Source of the DNA: Pseudomonadales bacterium
Lineage (GTDB): Bacteria; Pseudomonadota; Gammaproteobacteria; Pseudomonadales; Azotimanducaceae
Direction: 5' to 3'
DNA length: 64,000 bases
Assembly (NCBI GenBank): GCA_017642855.1
Contig: JAEPOO010000004.1
Span: 1-64,000, forward strand
The notes beneath the pieces were generated by a model. It did no database searches and was not told where the DNA came from. It saw nothing but the letters and a program-made list of their open reading frames with translations. Numbering within the stretch: the stretch's first letter is position 1; each line of letters begins with the position of its first letter. The position numbers and the translations under genes are program-made. Positions 27,698 through 36,285 of the stretch are shown in pieces.

Positions 27698-29160
27698 GTG
27701 AAATGCACGACACCCTGGTTGATTTCGTCAAGGTTCTGAGAACCGCGGACATCAAGGTGTCGCCTGCTGAAACACTGGATGCGATGCAAACCCTCGACAT
27801 CGTGGGTTTCGAAGATCGCCAGTTCCTGAAGAACTCCCTTTCGCTTGTCCTGTCAAAAAACCCTGAAGAGAAAGAAGCTTTTGAGGATTGCTTCGATCGT
27901 TACTTCACTTTCGACAAGTTCAAACCATCGGAGTCCGGCGAAGACTCAGACTCTGCTAACGACGATCACTTTGATGAAGACGGCGACTTTGACGCCGACA
28001 GCAACCAACAGAGCCAGCAAGGAGGCAAAGGCAGCGGCATGGGCGGAGGCCAGGGTGGCGGCTCAGAAGAAACCGAAGAGATGGAGGCTCTCTCTCCTTC
28101 TTCTGAGCTGGGCAAACTACTGCTCGAAGGGTCGCGAACTGACGTCATGGTCCAAATGGCTGAAGCCGGTCGTGAAGTTGAAGTTAATCAGATTGTCGTC
28201 TTCACCCAGAAAGGTCTTTACACACGAAAGATCATGGATGCGATGGGGCTTAAAGGTCTCCAGGAGGAGATTGGCGAGCTGCAGGACGAGGGCGGCAGAC
28301 CACAGAATCAACTGGCAGGACGCCTAAAAAAGGCAAGGGACCAGTTACGGGAGGCTGTCAGAGACTACGTCGAAAAGCAGTTTATGCTGCACGCAGACGA
28401 GTCCGGCAAGCAACTTCGAGAGGAACTTCTGAGAAAGGTAAAGCTCTCGAATCTCGAGAAACGAAACTTCAAAGACGTTCAGGAGATCGTGATCAAAATG
28501 GCGAAGAAGCTGATCGCCATTCACTCGAAACGCCGCAAGACTTTTAAGCGCGGTCAGCTGGATGTCCGAAAAACCCTGCGAAACAACATGCAGTACGACG
28601 GGGCGCTCTTCGACATCAAATGGAAATCCCAGAAGGTCGATCGCCCAAAAGTGATGTGCATCTGTGATGTCAGCGGTTCCGTCAGCAACTACTCCAGGTT
28701 CCTGCTGATGTTTCTTTATAGCCTGTCAGAGATTCTGCCCAAGGTGAGGTCCTTTGCATTCAGCAGCGATCTAGGCGAGGTCACCCGTCTTTTCGATCAG
28801 AACAATCTGGAAGACGCCATGGCAAAAACCATGCGTGACTATGGCAATGGATCCACTGACTACGGACAGATGCTGGAAGATTTTCGCCGTCACTGCATGA
28901 AGGACGTCGACTCAAAGACGACCATCATTATTCTTGGCGACGCCCGAAACAACTATGGCAACCCAAAAGCTGAGATTTTGAGAGAAATGTACGACAAGGC
29001 GCAGCGGGTAATCTGGCTGAATCCTGAGCCTAAGTCCAGTTGGACGGTCGGTGATGCAGAAATGAAGAAGTACGCGCCCTGCTGTCACCAGACAGAGGTC
29101 TGTAACTCGCTGACACACCTGGAACGTGTCGTCACAAATCTGCTGCGAGTCGCCCGCTAA
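27694..29160 (+). CDS. VWA-domain protein, CoxE-like partner of MoxR
   Basis: A 488-residue cytoplasmic protein. An N-terminal helical domain (VKVLRTADIKVSPAETLDAM) leads into an acidic and Gly/Gln-rich linker (about residues 85-130), a helical middle, then a VWA domain with the MIDAS motif CDVSGSVSNYSRF and conserved GSTDYGQML and ILGDARNN. This is the CoxE (DUF1508-like VWA) architecture. It overlaps the MoxR gene by 4 bp and presumably forms the ATPase-adaptor complex with it. No terminator is obvious downstream. Confidence 0.87.
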   Translation: MSEMHDTLVDFVKVLRTADIKVSPAETLDAMQTLDIVGFEDRQFLKNSLSLVLSKNPEEKEAFEDCFDRYFTFDKFKPSESGEDSDSANDDHFDEDGDFDADSNQQSQQGGKGSGMGGGQGGGSEETEEMEALSPSSELGKLLLEGSRTDVMVQMAEAGREVEVNQIVVFTQKGLYTRKIMDAMGLKGLQEEIGELQDEGGRPQNQLAGRLKKARDQLREAVRDYVEKQFMLHADESGKQLREELLRKVKLSNLEKRNFKDVQEIVIKMAKKLIAIHSKRRKTFKRGQLDVRKTLRNNMQYDGALFDIKWKSQKVDRPKVMCICDVSGSVSNYSRFLLMFLYSLSEILPKVRSFAFSSDLGEVTRLFDQNNLEDAMAKTMRDYGNGSTDYGQMLEDFRRHCMKDVDSKTTIIILGDARNNYGNPKAEILREMYDKAQRVIWLNPEPKSSWTVGDAEMKKYAPCCHQTEVCNSLTHLERVVTNLLRVAR

Positions 29161-29255
29161 ATCCTTTCAATGGACGCCTACTGAGCGGCTTTCCCCTCCA
29201 ACCTGATTTAGGTCCCACAAGACTTCGCCAAGTAACGCTGAAGGCTCAAGTCTCC

Positions 29256-29289
29256 TCATCTCGACCGAGCGTAGCGAGCGGAGAGATCT
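29256..29289. repeat. REP-like palindromic repeat, left copy
   Basis: The sequence TCATCTCGACCGAGCGTAGC and the following GAGCGGAGAGATCT form a 34-bp element with internal pairing (TCTC..CCG/CGG..GAGA). A copy in inverted orientation with one difference lies at 30011-30044. The pattern resembles intergenic palindromic repeats common in environmental bacteria. Confidence 0.8.
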
Positions 29290-29299
29290 AAAGAACTAC

Positions 29300-29971
29300 T
29301 TACTTAATCCTTCTTACATGGACCTTTCGGCCAACCGTCGGTACTTCCATGGTGTAACCAAATCGGTGCTTACGGATGATGACTTCCGGCGACTCTAGAT
29401 TGGTCACATACGTGCTTGACTGGCGTTGCTCCCAGATTTCCCCGTTCTCCAGCTTGAAACGGGTCTTATTGTTTCGCCAGCCTTTAAAGGTACCGTCAAT
29501 TCGTGAACGAATGAGATCAGGTTCTACCCTCGCTCTGTCACGCTCATCCAGAGTGTCGACCAGTACGTACTTCTGTGTCACCGGCTCTTCTTCCTGAACC
29601 TCTTCAACTTCTTCTGGCTCCGCTAAGCGGACATACCTGGGGGCTTCTGGCTCTGCTGGTTGAGCGGCGACTGCAGGCGCCTCTTCCATCGGCATTTCTT
29701 CTGCAGAGGGTTCCGGAGCTCGCTGGCTCTTCACACTCGGCTTGCTGTCCTTCTTGTTTTTGTCGGTTCTAGGCGGCTGACTGACAACCCGCTTCTCAAC
29801 GGCGTTATTCAGGATCCAGCTTTCCAGCACGCGCAGCTCATCTTCAGAGAGATCGCTGATACCAGACTGTTCATAGACAGACTCACCCATGATTTCTTTG
29901 AGCACTGAGGAATCGGCACCAAATGCCGAGATTGACCAAACAAGGAAAGGGAGAAGAAAGCGCTTTTTCAT
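29300..29971 (-). CDS. Periplasmic protein of unknown function
   Basis: 223 residues with a Sec signal peptide (MKKRFLLPFLVWSISAFGA, then DSS). The middle is a low-complexity Pro/Glu/Ala-rich stretch (about residues 75-135). The C-terminal domain contains IDGTFKGWRNNKTRFKLENG and EIWEQRQ and ends GRKVHVRRIK. I recall similar C-termini in unnamed gammaproteobacterial secreted proteins but know no function. The gene is isolated: both sides carry the same REP-like element in opposite orientation, so it may have been inserted or moved as a unit. Ile-Lys is the last dipeptide. Confidence 0.75.
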   Translation of the reverse strand: MKKRFLLPFLVWSISAFGADSSVLKEIMGESVYEQSGISDLSEDELRVLESWILNNAVEKRVVSQPPRTDKNKKDSKPSVKSQRAPEPSAEEMPMEEAPAVAAQPAEPEAPRYVRLAEPEEVEEVQEEEPVTQKYVLVDTLDERDRARVEPDLIRSRIDGTFKGWRNNKTRFKLENGEIWEQRQSSTYVTNLESPEVIIRKHRFGYTMEVPTVGRKVHVRRIK

Positions 29972-30010
29972 AGATCAGGAACCCACGTTAACCAGTACAA
30001 GACTATCAAG

Positions 30011-30044
30011 AGATCTCTCCGCTCGCTACGCCCGGTCGAGATGA
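30011..30044. repeat. REP-like palindromic repeat, right copy (inverted)
   Basis: AGATCTCTCCGCTCGCTACG followed by CCCGGTCGAGATGA is the reverse complement of 29256-29289 with a single base changed. Its right end merges into the 32-bp tandem array. Confidence 0.8.
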
Positions 30045-30143
30045 GGGCAAGGCGTTGTGCCACTCGGTCGAGATGAGGGCAAGGCGTTGTGCCACTCGGT
30101 CGAGATGAGGGCGAGGCGTTGTGCCACTCGGTCGAGATGAGAG
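30033..30143. repeat. 32-bp tandem repeats, three full units plus part
   Basis: Units begin at 30033, 30065 and 30097 with a partial unit at 30129; each starts CGGTCGAGATGAGGGC and continues to GTTGTGCCACT. One difference is seen in the third unit. The array is made by repetition of the outer part of the neighbouring REP-like element. Confidence 0.9.
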
Positions 30144-30168
30144 CCTTCAGCCAATAAAAAGCCTCCCC

Positions 30169-30202
30169 AAAAAAAAGCCCCGGACGATGCCGGGGCTTTT
30201 TT
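30169..30202 (-). terminator. Intrinsic terminator after the TonB receptor gene
   Basis: GCCCCGG (30177-30183) and CCGGGGC (30190-30196) with a 6-nt loop, flanked by eight A on one side and six T on the other, so it can act in both directions. It lies 18 bp after the receptor stop. Confidence 0.9.
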
Positions 30203-30220
30203 GAAACAAGCTACAAAGAT

Positions 30221-33200
30221 TTACAGAGAAATCTTCACACCTGCTCGGATGTAACGACCGATGTTGTCATACTGTACATCATAACCACGAGCGATCGCAG
30301 ACTTCTCGGGTTCCTCGTCAAACACGTTGTTGACATTGAGGTTTACCGTAACCATCTCGTTGAACTCGTAGCTCACACCCAGGTTGTGCAGGAATACTGC
30401 ATCCAGAGTGTCATCTGGGTAACGTGTCGGTGAAATATCAGTTTCGACAACTGTTTCACCGATATAACGGGTCTGCCAGAGCACCGTCAGGTTGTTCCAG
30501 AAGTATGTGAGGTTAAGCTGGATCTGCTCTTCAGCAAATGAAGGCAGGTTCAGGCCATCGTTCACAGAGCCAAGTACCAGCGACTCATTTTCTGTTGGGA
30601 AGAACATGTTACCTGCAACACTCAGCGCACCTGGGTTGTCCAGGTTCTTGAAGCCAGGCCAAGTGCTCAGATCACTGAACCAGTCAAACTCAACAGTCGT
30701 GCCGCGCATACTTCGAAGACCAGCATTAACGTAACCAGACTGGAACGCGGCGATTGGAGGCAACTGACCATCCGGGCCACGAACAAACTGATCACAGAAA
30801 CTGTTCGGGAAGGAACCCGCGTCGTAACAGCTTTCCATGATCTGGGTCAGAGAGAAGCTCTCGATTGACTCTTCGATCTCGATATCAACATAGTCTACCG
30901 CTACCGTCAGGTCTTCAACCCAGCGAGGGCGAAGCACAACACCGTAAGTGTAGGAATCAGCGATTTCGTTGTTGAGACCGACGTTACCACCCGTGACACC
31001 CTGCACAGAGGCGTTTCGAACGTTTGAAGAGAAAGTCTCAACGTCGATACCCGCAGCCGTACAGTTCGCACGACGGTTGGCAGGAGAGGGACCACTGTCC
31101 ACGTTTGCCTGGTCACACGGGTCGTTAGCGAAGCTAAATGTACCTGACAACGGCAGAAACAGCTCAGTGATGGAAGGCGCACGTACGGAGCGAGTCACGT
31201 TACCGCGGAACTCGATGTCCGCGATTGGCGCCCAACGACCACCGATTGTGTGTACGTCGTCTTTGCCAGCCAGGCTGTTATCCACCTGACGGAAAGCCCC
31301 TTCGATAGACGCACTGTGAACCAGCGGGATGTCCATGTCAGGAGAAACGATTGGCGCGTAAATTTCCGCATACCATTCGTCTGTGTCGTAATCACCTTGA
31401 GTTGCGTCCACTGCTACAGCACGACCGAGACCCAGCTTGGTCACACCGTCAGTGCCGAAACGCGCAGCTTCTTTGCGGTGCTCAAAACCTAGAGCGACTG
31501 CAAAACCACCTGCAGGCAGGTCGAACAGTTCCGTATTGGCGTTAATAGAAATCACTTCCTGCTCCAGGAGAGATTCTGCTGTAGCCAATGCAGAGATGTA
31601 GTTGATCGCGTCTGCGCTGGGTCGGTTTTCGCCGAAGAGATCCAGGGGCACACAGTCATCAAATACGTTGGTTGGCAGAGTCGTTCCAAGCGGCTCAGCA
31701 GGACTTGTCGGACGGCTGCTAGGATCAGCAACAACGCGACACTCAGGTCCGTTACCTACGTCAACCACATCCAGCGCATAGAAGAAACGATCACTGATTG
31801 TTTCATTCTGCTTCGTGATTGTCTTGGACTCACCTTTAACCCATGAGAAGTCCCAGGAAACCGTTCGATCAGCGATTTCGAAATCACCTTTCAAACCTGC
31901 AACGATACGCCAGATCTCACCCTCATTCTCGATTCGACGGTCGCCGATATCGATCGATGCACGGTGCAGCCAGAAAGAATCCAGGCCAATGTCAGCGAGC
32001 TGTTGTTTGGCTGTGTCAGACAACAGCGGGTGTGTCGCATCAAACGTCAGTGCAAAGCTGTCTTCACCAAAGAACGCTGACTGGTAAGCAGGCTGGTTAA
32101 TCAGCTCGGTACCTTCCGTGTTGATGTAGTAAAACTCACCGTAAGCTTCGATGTTGTCTGTCAGCTCATAGTTAGCGAACACTGTGGCAATCTTCCTGTT
32201 GATCGGCGTGTACAGAGAGTTCAGCGCCGGGAAGAAAAGGCCATCACCACCGATGGACCAGACCGCGTCAGGCGTCGGGCTACCGATGCCGTAGGGTCCA
32301 AGAGAACCATCTGGTTGGAAGGCCAACCACTGGGGGTTACCGTCAGCATCTGTGGTTACAGAACCCAGACCGAAGTTAACCAGTGCAGGTGTACCAACCG
32401 GCGTAATCAGACCACCGTTTGCAACGATGTTCGCTGTTCCTTCAGGAATCAGCTGACGATCGAATGGGCTGTCTGGCTCAGCAGTACGCCACTGCCATCC
32501 AGCTGCCAGGTGATCGCGATCCGCACGAGTTGCACCAGTACGATCGTTTACTTCCAGTCCTACCACCAGATTACCGCGTCCGTTGTCGAAGCTGCCGCCG
32601 AACAGAAGTTCGAAAGTCGTTTCTTCAATGTCACCTTCATCAGCCGTCTCACCATAGCTGGTGCTGATTTCCAGACCTTCGAAGTCATCTTTCAGGATAA
32701 CGTTCACCGTACCGGCAATCGCGTCCGCACCATAGATAGGAGCACCACCTACAGAGATGGTTTCCACTCGTTCGACCATGGAGCTTGGAATGGCGTTCAG
32801 GTCGACCTGGAGACCAGGCGCCTGGTTAGTGAAGATGCTCGGCGCAGAAGATGATACGAAACGACGACCGTTAACCAGGGTCAGAGTTCGCTGAGAGCCC
32901 AAACCAAAGAAGTTAACGAAGTTCTGGCCAACAGAGTAGCTGGACTGGTCAGAGTCATTTGGCCCACCAATACCCGGACTACTGCCTGGTGAACCGAAGC
33001 TTGTCACCTCGTTCAATGCATCTGCTACGTTTGTGTAGCCTCGACGCTCCATGAATTCCGCACTAACGACGTTTGCAGGAAGCATCGTGTCGAAACCAGT
33101 TCGTGGAATACGTGAACCAGTGACGACCACTTCTTCAATTGCTTCGTCTTCTTCGGCGTAAACAGGAGCTGAAAAAGAACCGGCACTAAGTGTTGCTGCA

Positions 33201-33241
33201 GCAACAAGCAGTCCCAGCTTTCGCTTAGAAAAAATAGACAT
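30221..33241 (-). CDS. TonB-dependent outer-membrane receptor
   Basis: 1,006 residues. A signal peptide (LGLLVAAATLSAGSFSAPVYA) is followed by a TonB-box-like segment (AIEEVVVTGSRIPRTG), a plug domain with QRTLTLVNGRRFV, MVERVETISVGGAPIYGADAIAGTVNVIL, and a long beta-barrel ending in NLNVNNVFDEEPEK and a terminal ISL strand. The barrel has Cys pairs in extracellular loops (ECRVV, DDCVPL, CYDAG, CDQF). Receptors of this size and style usually take up large ligands such as glycans, peptides or siderophores; the ligand cannot be read here. I used the ATG at 33241 (GGGGGA upstream) rather than the preceding TTG. The opp operon diverges from it. Confidence 0.93.
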   Translation of the reverse strand: MSIFSKRKLGLLVAAATLSAGSFSAPVYAEEDEAIEEVVVTGSRIPRTGFDTMLPANVVSAEFMERRGYTNVADALNEVTSFGSPGSSPGIGGPNDSDQSSYSVGQNFVNFFGLGSQRTLTLVNGRRFVSSSAPSIFTNQAPGLQVDLNAIPSSMVERVETISVGGAPIYGADAIAGTVNVILKDDFEGLEISTSYGETADEGDIEETTFELLFGGSFDNGRGNLVVGLEVNDRTGATRADRDHLAAGWQWRTAEPDSPFDRQLIPEGTANIVANGGLITPVGTPALVNFGLGSVTTDADGNPQWLAFQPDGSLGPYGIGSPTPDAVWSIGGDGLFFPALNSLYTPINRKIATVFANYELTDNIEAYGEFYYINTEGTELINQPAYQSAFFGEDSFALTFDATHPLLSDTAKQQLADIGLDSFWLHRASIDIGDRRIENEGEIWRIVAGLKGDFEIADRTVSWDFSWVKGESKTITKQNETISDRFFYALDVVDVGNGPECRVVADPSSRPTSPAEPLGTTLPTNVFDDCVPLDLFGENRPSADAINYISALATAESLLEQEVISINANTELFDLPAGGFAVALGFEHRKEAARFGTDGVTKLGLGRAVAVDATQGDYDTDEWYAEIYAPIVSPDMDIPLVHSASIEGAFRQVDNSLAGKDDVHTIGGRWAPIADIEFRGNVTRSVRAPSITELFLPLSGTFSFANDPCDQANVDSGPSPANRRANCTAAGIDVETFSSNVRNASVQGVTGGNVGLNNEIADSYTYGVVLRPRWVEDLTVAVDYVDIEIEESIESFSLTQIMESCYDAGSFPNSFCDQFVRGPDGQLPPIAAFQSGYVNAGLRSMRGTTVEFDWFSDLSTWPGFKNLDNPGALSVAGNMFFPTENESLVLGSVNDGLNLPSFAEEQIQLNLTYFWNNLTVLWQTRYIGETVVETDISPTRYPDDTLDAVFLHNLGVSYEFNEMVTVNLNVNNVFDEEPEKSAIARGYDVQYDNIGRYIRAGVKISL

Positions 33242-33620
33242 CAATTTTTTCCCCCAATGTTAAGTGAAATGTCCGACCATGAACTCTGCCGAAAGACTAA
33301 GCGCAATAGTCGGTCTTGAGACATTAATTCTCCGAGCGCAATCATGAAGGAGGCGGCGCTCAAATTGAAGGAATATTTACCAAAAAAGTGAGTTTTTCTG
33401 GAGGAATGACACCCGTTTCTTAATAATCTTCATGATATGGCTGCATATAAGTGAGCGAAACTCATTAAAACGATATCTGTAACCCGCTACAAAAACCTAA
33501 GAACATTTCTGAGTAACACCCGCTAAATATCTGAAATTGAACACGGCTTTCATGACCAGTTTCCGAAATCCGATACGCAACAATTTCAGGTTCAATGCCG
33601 GTAAAGCCCAGTTTCATTCA

Positions 33621-33656
33621 ATTCCAAATTGGAATCTCCGGCATTACTGGTAATAT
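33621..33656 (+). promoter_or_regulatory. Palindrome over a putative promoter of the opp operon
   Basis: The 512-bp gap between the receptor gene and oppA holds no gene. It contains ATTCCAA-A-TTGGAAT (33621-33635), whose right arm supplies a -35-like TTGGAA (33629-33634); TAATAT (33651-33656) follows after 16 bp as a -10-like box. A repressor at the palindrome would block this promoter. Elsewhere in the gap I see only AT-rich sequence. Confidence 0.35.
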
Positions 33657-33753
33657 AGCCCGCCATTTTGCAGTGCAGCCAAAGCCTCGCAAAGCAACAT
33701 ACTGCTACACTCTCCGCTTCTGGCGCACAACCCATAATAATGATGGAGCTTAA

Positions 33754-35349
33754 GTGAGACACATCACTGTTTTTCTGACCTGTCTGATCATTCTTTTTCA
33801 GGACGCATCAGCCTCACCCGTCGACTTTGAAAACCAAACCATTACGGTTGCGATTGAACAGGAACCGCCACAGCTGAACAGTGCGAAAGCCACTGACCAG
33901 GTCAGCGGTATGGTCCTGGGACACCTGATGGAAGGCCTGGTCCGTTACGATCGACGCGGCCGAGTTGTTCCAGGTGTTGCGACGCGCTGGGAGATGACTG
34001 ATGACAAAGCGACGTTCTATCTGCGCAAGGACGCACGCTGGAGTGACGGCAAACCTGTCACCGCTCACGATTTTGTCTTTGCCTGGCGAACGGCTTTAAA
34101 GCCCATCACCGCTTCCGAATACGCTTTCATCTTTTTCCCCATCAAAAATGCACAGGCCATCAACAAAGGCGAAATGCCTGCCGACCAACTCGGTGCGATC
34201 GCATTAGACGACTATACAGTTGAAGTTTCACTGGAGCGGCCGACTGCCTACTTTATAAAGCTCACTGCGTTCGTCACTTTCTCACCGATTAGAGAAGACT
34301 TCTTTAATGCTAAAGGAGATGAGTACGCCGCTAACGCAGACGACATGCTCTACAACGGCGCCTTCATCATGCCGGAGTGGACACACAGCGCGTCACTAAA
34401 GATGGTCAAAAACCAGAATTACTGGAACAAAGACAACATTACTTTAAACGCCATTAACGTTGACTACATCACCGCCGATACCCGTGCCCGACTGAACCTA
34501 TATACCGATGGCAAGATCGCATTCACCCGCCTTGACGGTGAAACCTATAAAGATGCGTTGAGCCAGCGGTTTAGGATTCGCCGCTTTACCACAGGCTCTG
34601 TCTTCTTTATCGAGTACAACCATCGACCGGAACGAGTGACCTCGAACATCAATCTGCGTAAAGCCATCCAACACGTATTCGATCCGGACGAAATGGTAAA
34701 CCGCGTGCTCGCCGTTCCCGGCAACCTACGCGGAGAGAGTATCTTTCCGGTCTGGCTGAACGGCGTCGAAGACAAATTCCGACGTGAATACCCGGCGCCT
34801 ACGGCTCGTTACAGCGTTGCCACCGCCAAACAGTATCTGGAAAGGGCTCGTGAACAACTCGGCGGCGAAATCCCCCCCCTCGTACTGCTCGTTGGTGATA
34901 GCCCAACAGCAACAAAGCAAGGTGAATATATGCAGGGCCTGTTGCTGAACAAACTTGGACTGGAAGTAAAAATCGACGTCCAGACTTTTAAACAGCGTCT
35001 CGCAAAAATGACTTCTGGTGACTTCGACATGGTCGGTGCCGGCTGGGGGCCAGACTTCGACGACATCATGACGTTTGGAGATCTGTTCGCTTCCTGGAAC
35101 CTTAATAACCGCGGTCGCTACAAAAATCCCGCTTATGACAGGCTGGTCCGAATTGCCATGAACAGCACCGACCCTAAGACCCGTATGGATGCAATGGGTG
35201 AAGGCCAACAAATCCTCTTCGATGATGCCGCGCTTCTGCCACAGTACGAACAAGGCATCATCTATCTTCTCCACCCAAAGGTTAAGGGTGTTGTTCGACG
35301 AGTCGTCGGTGCTGACCCGGACTATACGCACGCCAAGGTCATTCCCTAA
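33754..35349 (+). CDS. oppA: Oligopeptide ABC transporter, periplasmic binding protein
   Basis: 531 residues of the SBP_bac_5 family. The start is GTG with GGAG upstream; a signal peptide (HITVFLTCLIILFQDASA) precedes the mature part. Family segments include the N-terminal EPPQLNSAKATDQVSGMVLGHLMEGLVRYDRRG, FYLRKDARWSDGKPVTAHDFVFAWR and, late, DFDMVGAGWGPDFDD. No lipobox is present, so it is probably soluble. It delivers peptides to the OppBC channel encoded next. The gene is first in a five-gene operon. Confidence 0.93.
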   Translation: MRHITVFLTCLIILFQDASASPVDFENQTITVAIEQEPPQLNSAKATDQVSGMVLGHLMEGLVRYDRRGRVVPGVATRWEMTDDKATFYLRKDARWSDGKPVTAHDFVFAWRTALKPITASEYAFIFFPIKNAQAINKGEMPADQLGAIALDDYTVEVSLERPTAYFIKLTAFVTFSPIREDFFNAKGDEYAANADDMLYNGAFIMPEWTHSASLKMVKNQNYWNKDNITLNAINVDYITADTRARLNLYTDGKIAFTRLDGETYKDALSQRFRIRRFTTGSVFFIEYNHRPERVTSNINLRKAIQHVFDPDEMVNRVLAVPGNLRGESIFPVWLNGVEDKFRREYPAPTARYSVATAKQYLERAREQLGGEIPPLVLLVGDSPTATKQGEYMQGLLLNKLGLEVKIDVQTFKQRLAKMTSGDFDMVGAGWGPDFDDIMTFGDLFASWNLNNRGRYKNPAYDRLVRIAMNSTDPKTRMDAMGEGQQILFDDAALLPQYEQGIIYLLHPKVKGVVRRVVGADPDYTHAKVIP

Positions 35350-35352
35350 ATC

Positions 35353-36285
35353 ATGTTGATGTACACCCTGAAGCGCCTGCTCGCGGGCGTTATCACCGTA
35401 TGGTTTATCGCCACGGCAACATTTATTGCGATGCACCAGGTTCCTGGTGATCCACTGATGAACGACAAGGCGGTATCGGCAGAGATACGCGCCAATCTGG
35501 AAGCCAAGTATGGACTCGACAAACCTGTCACCACCCAATACTTCATTTTCCTCGGCAACATGCTCAAAGGTGATTTCGGCATTTCATTCACTCAGCAGAA
35601 CCGGAAGGTCAATGACATCATCCGAGACCACTTCCCAGTTTCAGCAACCCTGGGGATTCTCGCCATCTTTTTTGCAGCAACCGGCGGTGTGCTGTTCGGG
35701 GCACTAACGGCTGTTTATCGAAATCGAATGCCTGACGTGGCCATCATGTTTCTTGTCATTCTTGGCATCTCGGTACCTTCATTCGTGTTCGCTGCGCTCG
35801 GTCAGCTGATGCTGGTGAACATCAACAGCCTCTTTGGTTACTCCGTCATTCCCGTCGCCGGATGGGGCACGATCTGGCATATGTTAATGCCGTCGCTGGT
35901 ACTGGGGCTTACCACTATGGCGCTGCTGACGCGTCTGATGCGCTCATCGATGCTGGAAGTGGTTAACGAAGACTACATAAAGACAGCCAAGGCAAAAGGA
36001 TTGTCTCCAACTCGAATATTCTTCAGGCACCAGCTTAGGAACGCGATTCTTCCCGTCGTCACCGTTCTGGGACCACAGATCGCCGCCATCACCACCGGCG
36101 GTTTTGTTGTCGAGCTGGTTTTCGCGATTCCAGGATTGGGTCGCTACTTCGTTCAAGCCGTGCAGCAACTGGACTACACCGTCATCATGGGTACCACCGT
36201 GTTCTATGGTGCATTCCTCGTCTTCATGGTGATCGTCGTGGACATCCTTTACGGCTTTATCGACCCACGAGTAAGACTGTCATGA
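35353..36285 (+). CDS. oppB: Oligopeptide ABC transporter permease OppB
   Basis: 310 residues with six hydrophobic segments. It starts MYTLKRLLAGVITVWFIATATF, has HQVPGDPL after the first helix, and the BPD_transp_1 EAA loop EDYIKTAKAKGLSPTRIFFRHQLRNAI. It lies 3 bp after oppA and overlaps oppC by 4 bp. It forms half of the inner-membrane channel. Confidence 0.95.
   Translation: MLMYTLKRLLAGVITVWFIATATFIAMHQVPGDPLMNDKAVSAEIRANLEAKYGLDKPVTTQYFIFLGNMLKGDFGISFTQQNRKVNDIIRDHFPVSATLGILAIFFAATGGVLFGALTAVYRNRMPDVAIMFLVILGISVPSFVFAALGQLMLVNINSLFGYSVIPVAGWGTIWHMLMPSLVLGLTTMALLTRLMRSSMLEVVNEDYIKTAKAKGLSPTRIFFRHQLRNAILPVVTVLGPQIAAITTGGFVVELVFAIPGLGRYFVQAVQQLDYTVIMGTTVFYGAFLVFMVIVVDILYGFIDPRVRLS

Noticed and set aside
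30033..30143. CRISPR array
   Set aside because: The 32-bp units are contiguous without spacers and derive from the adjacent REP-like element; no cas genes are present.
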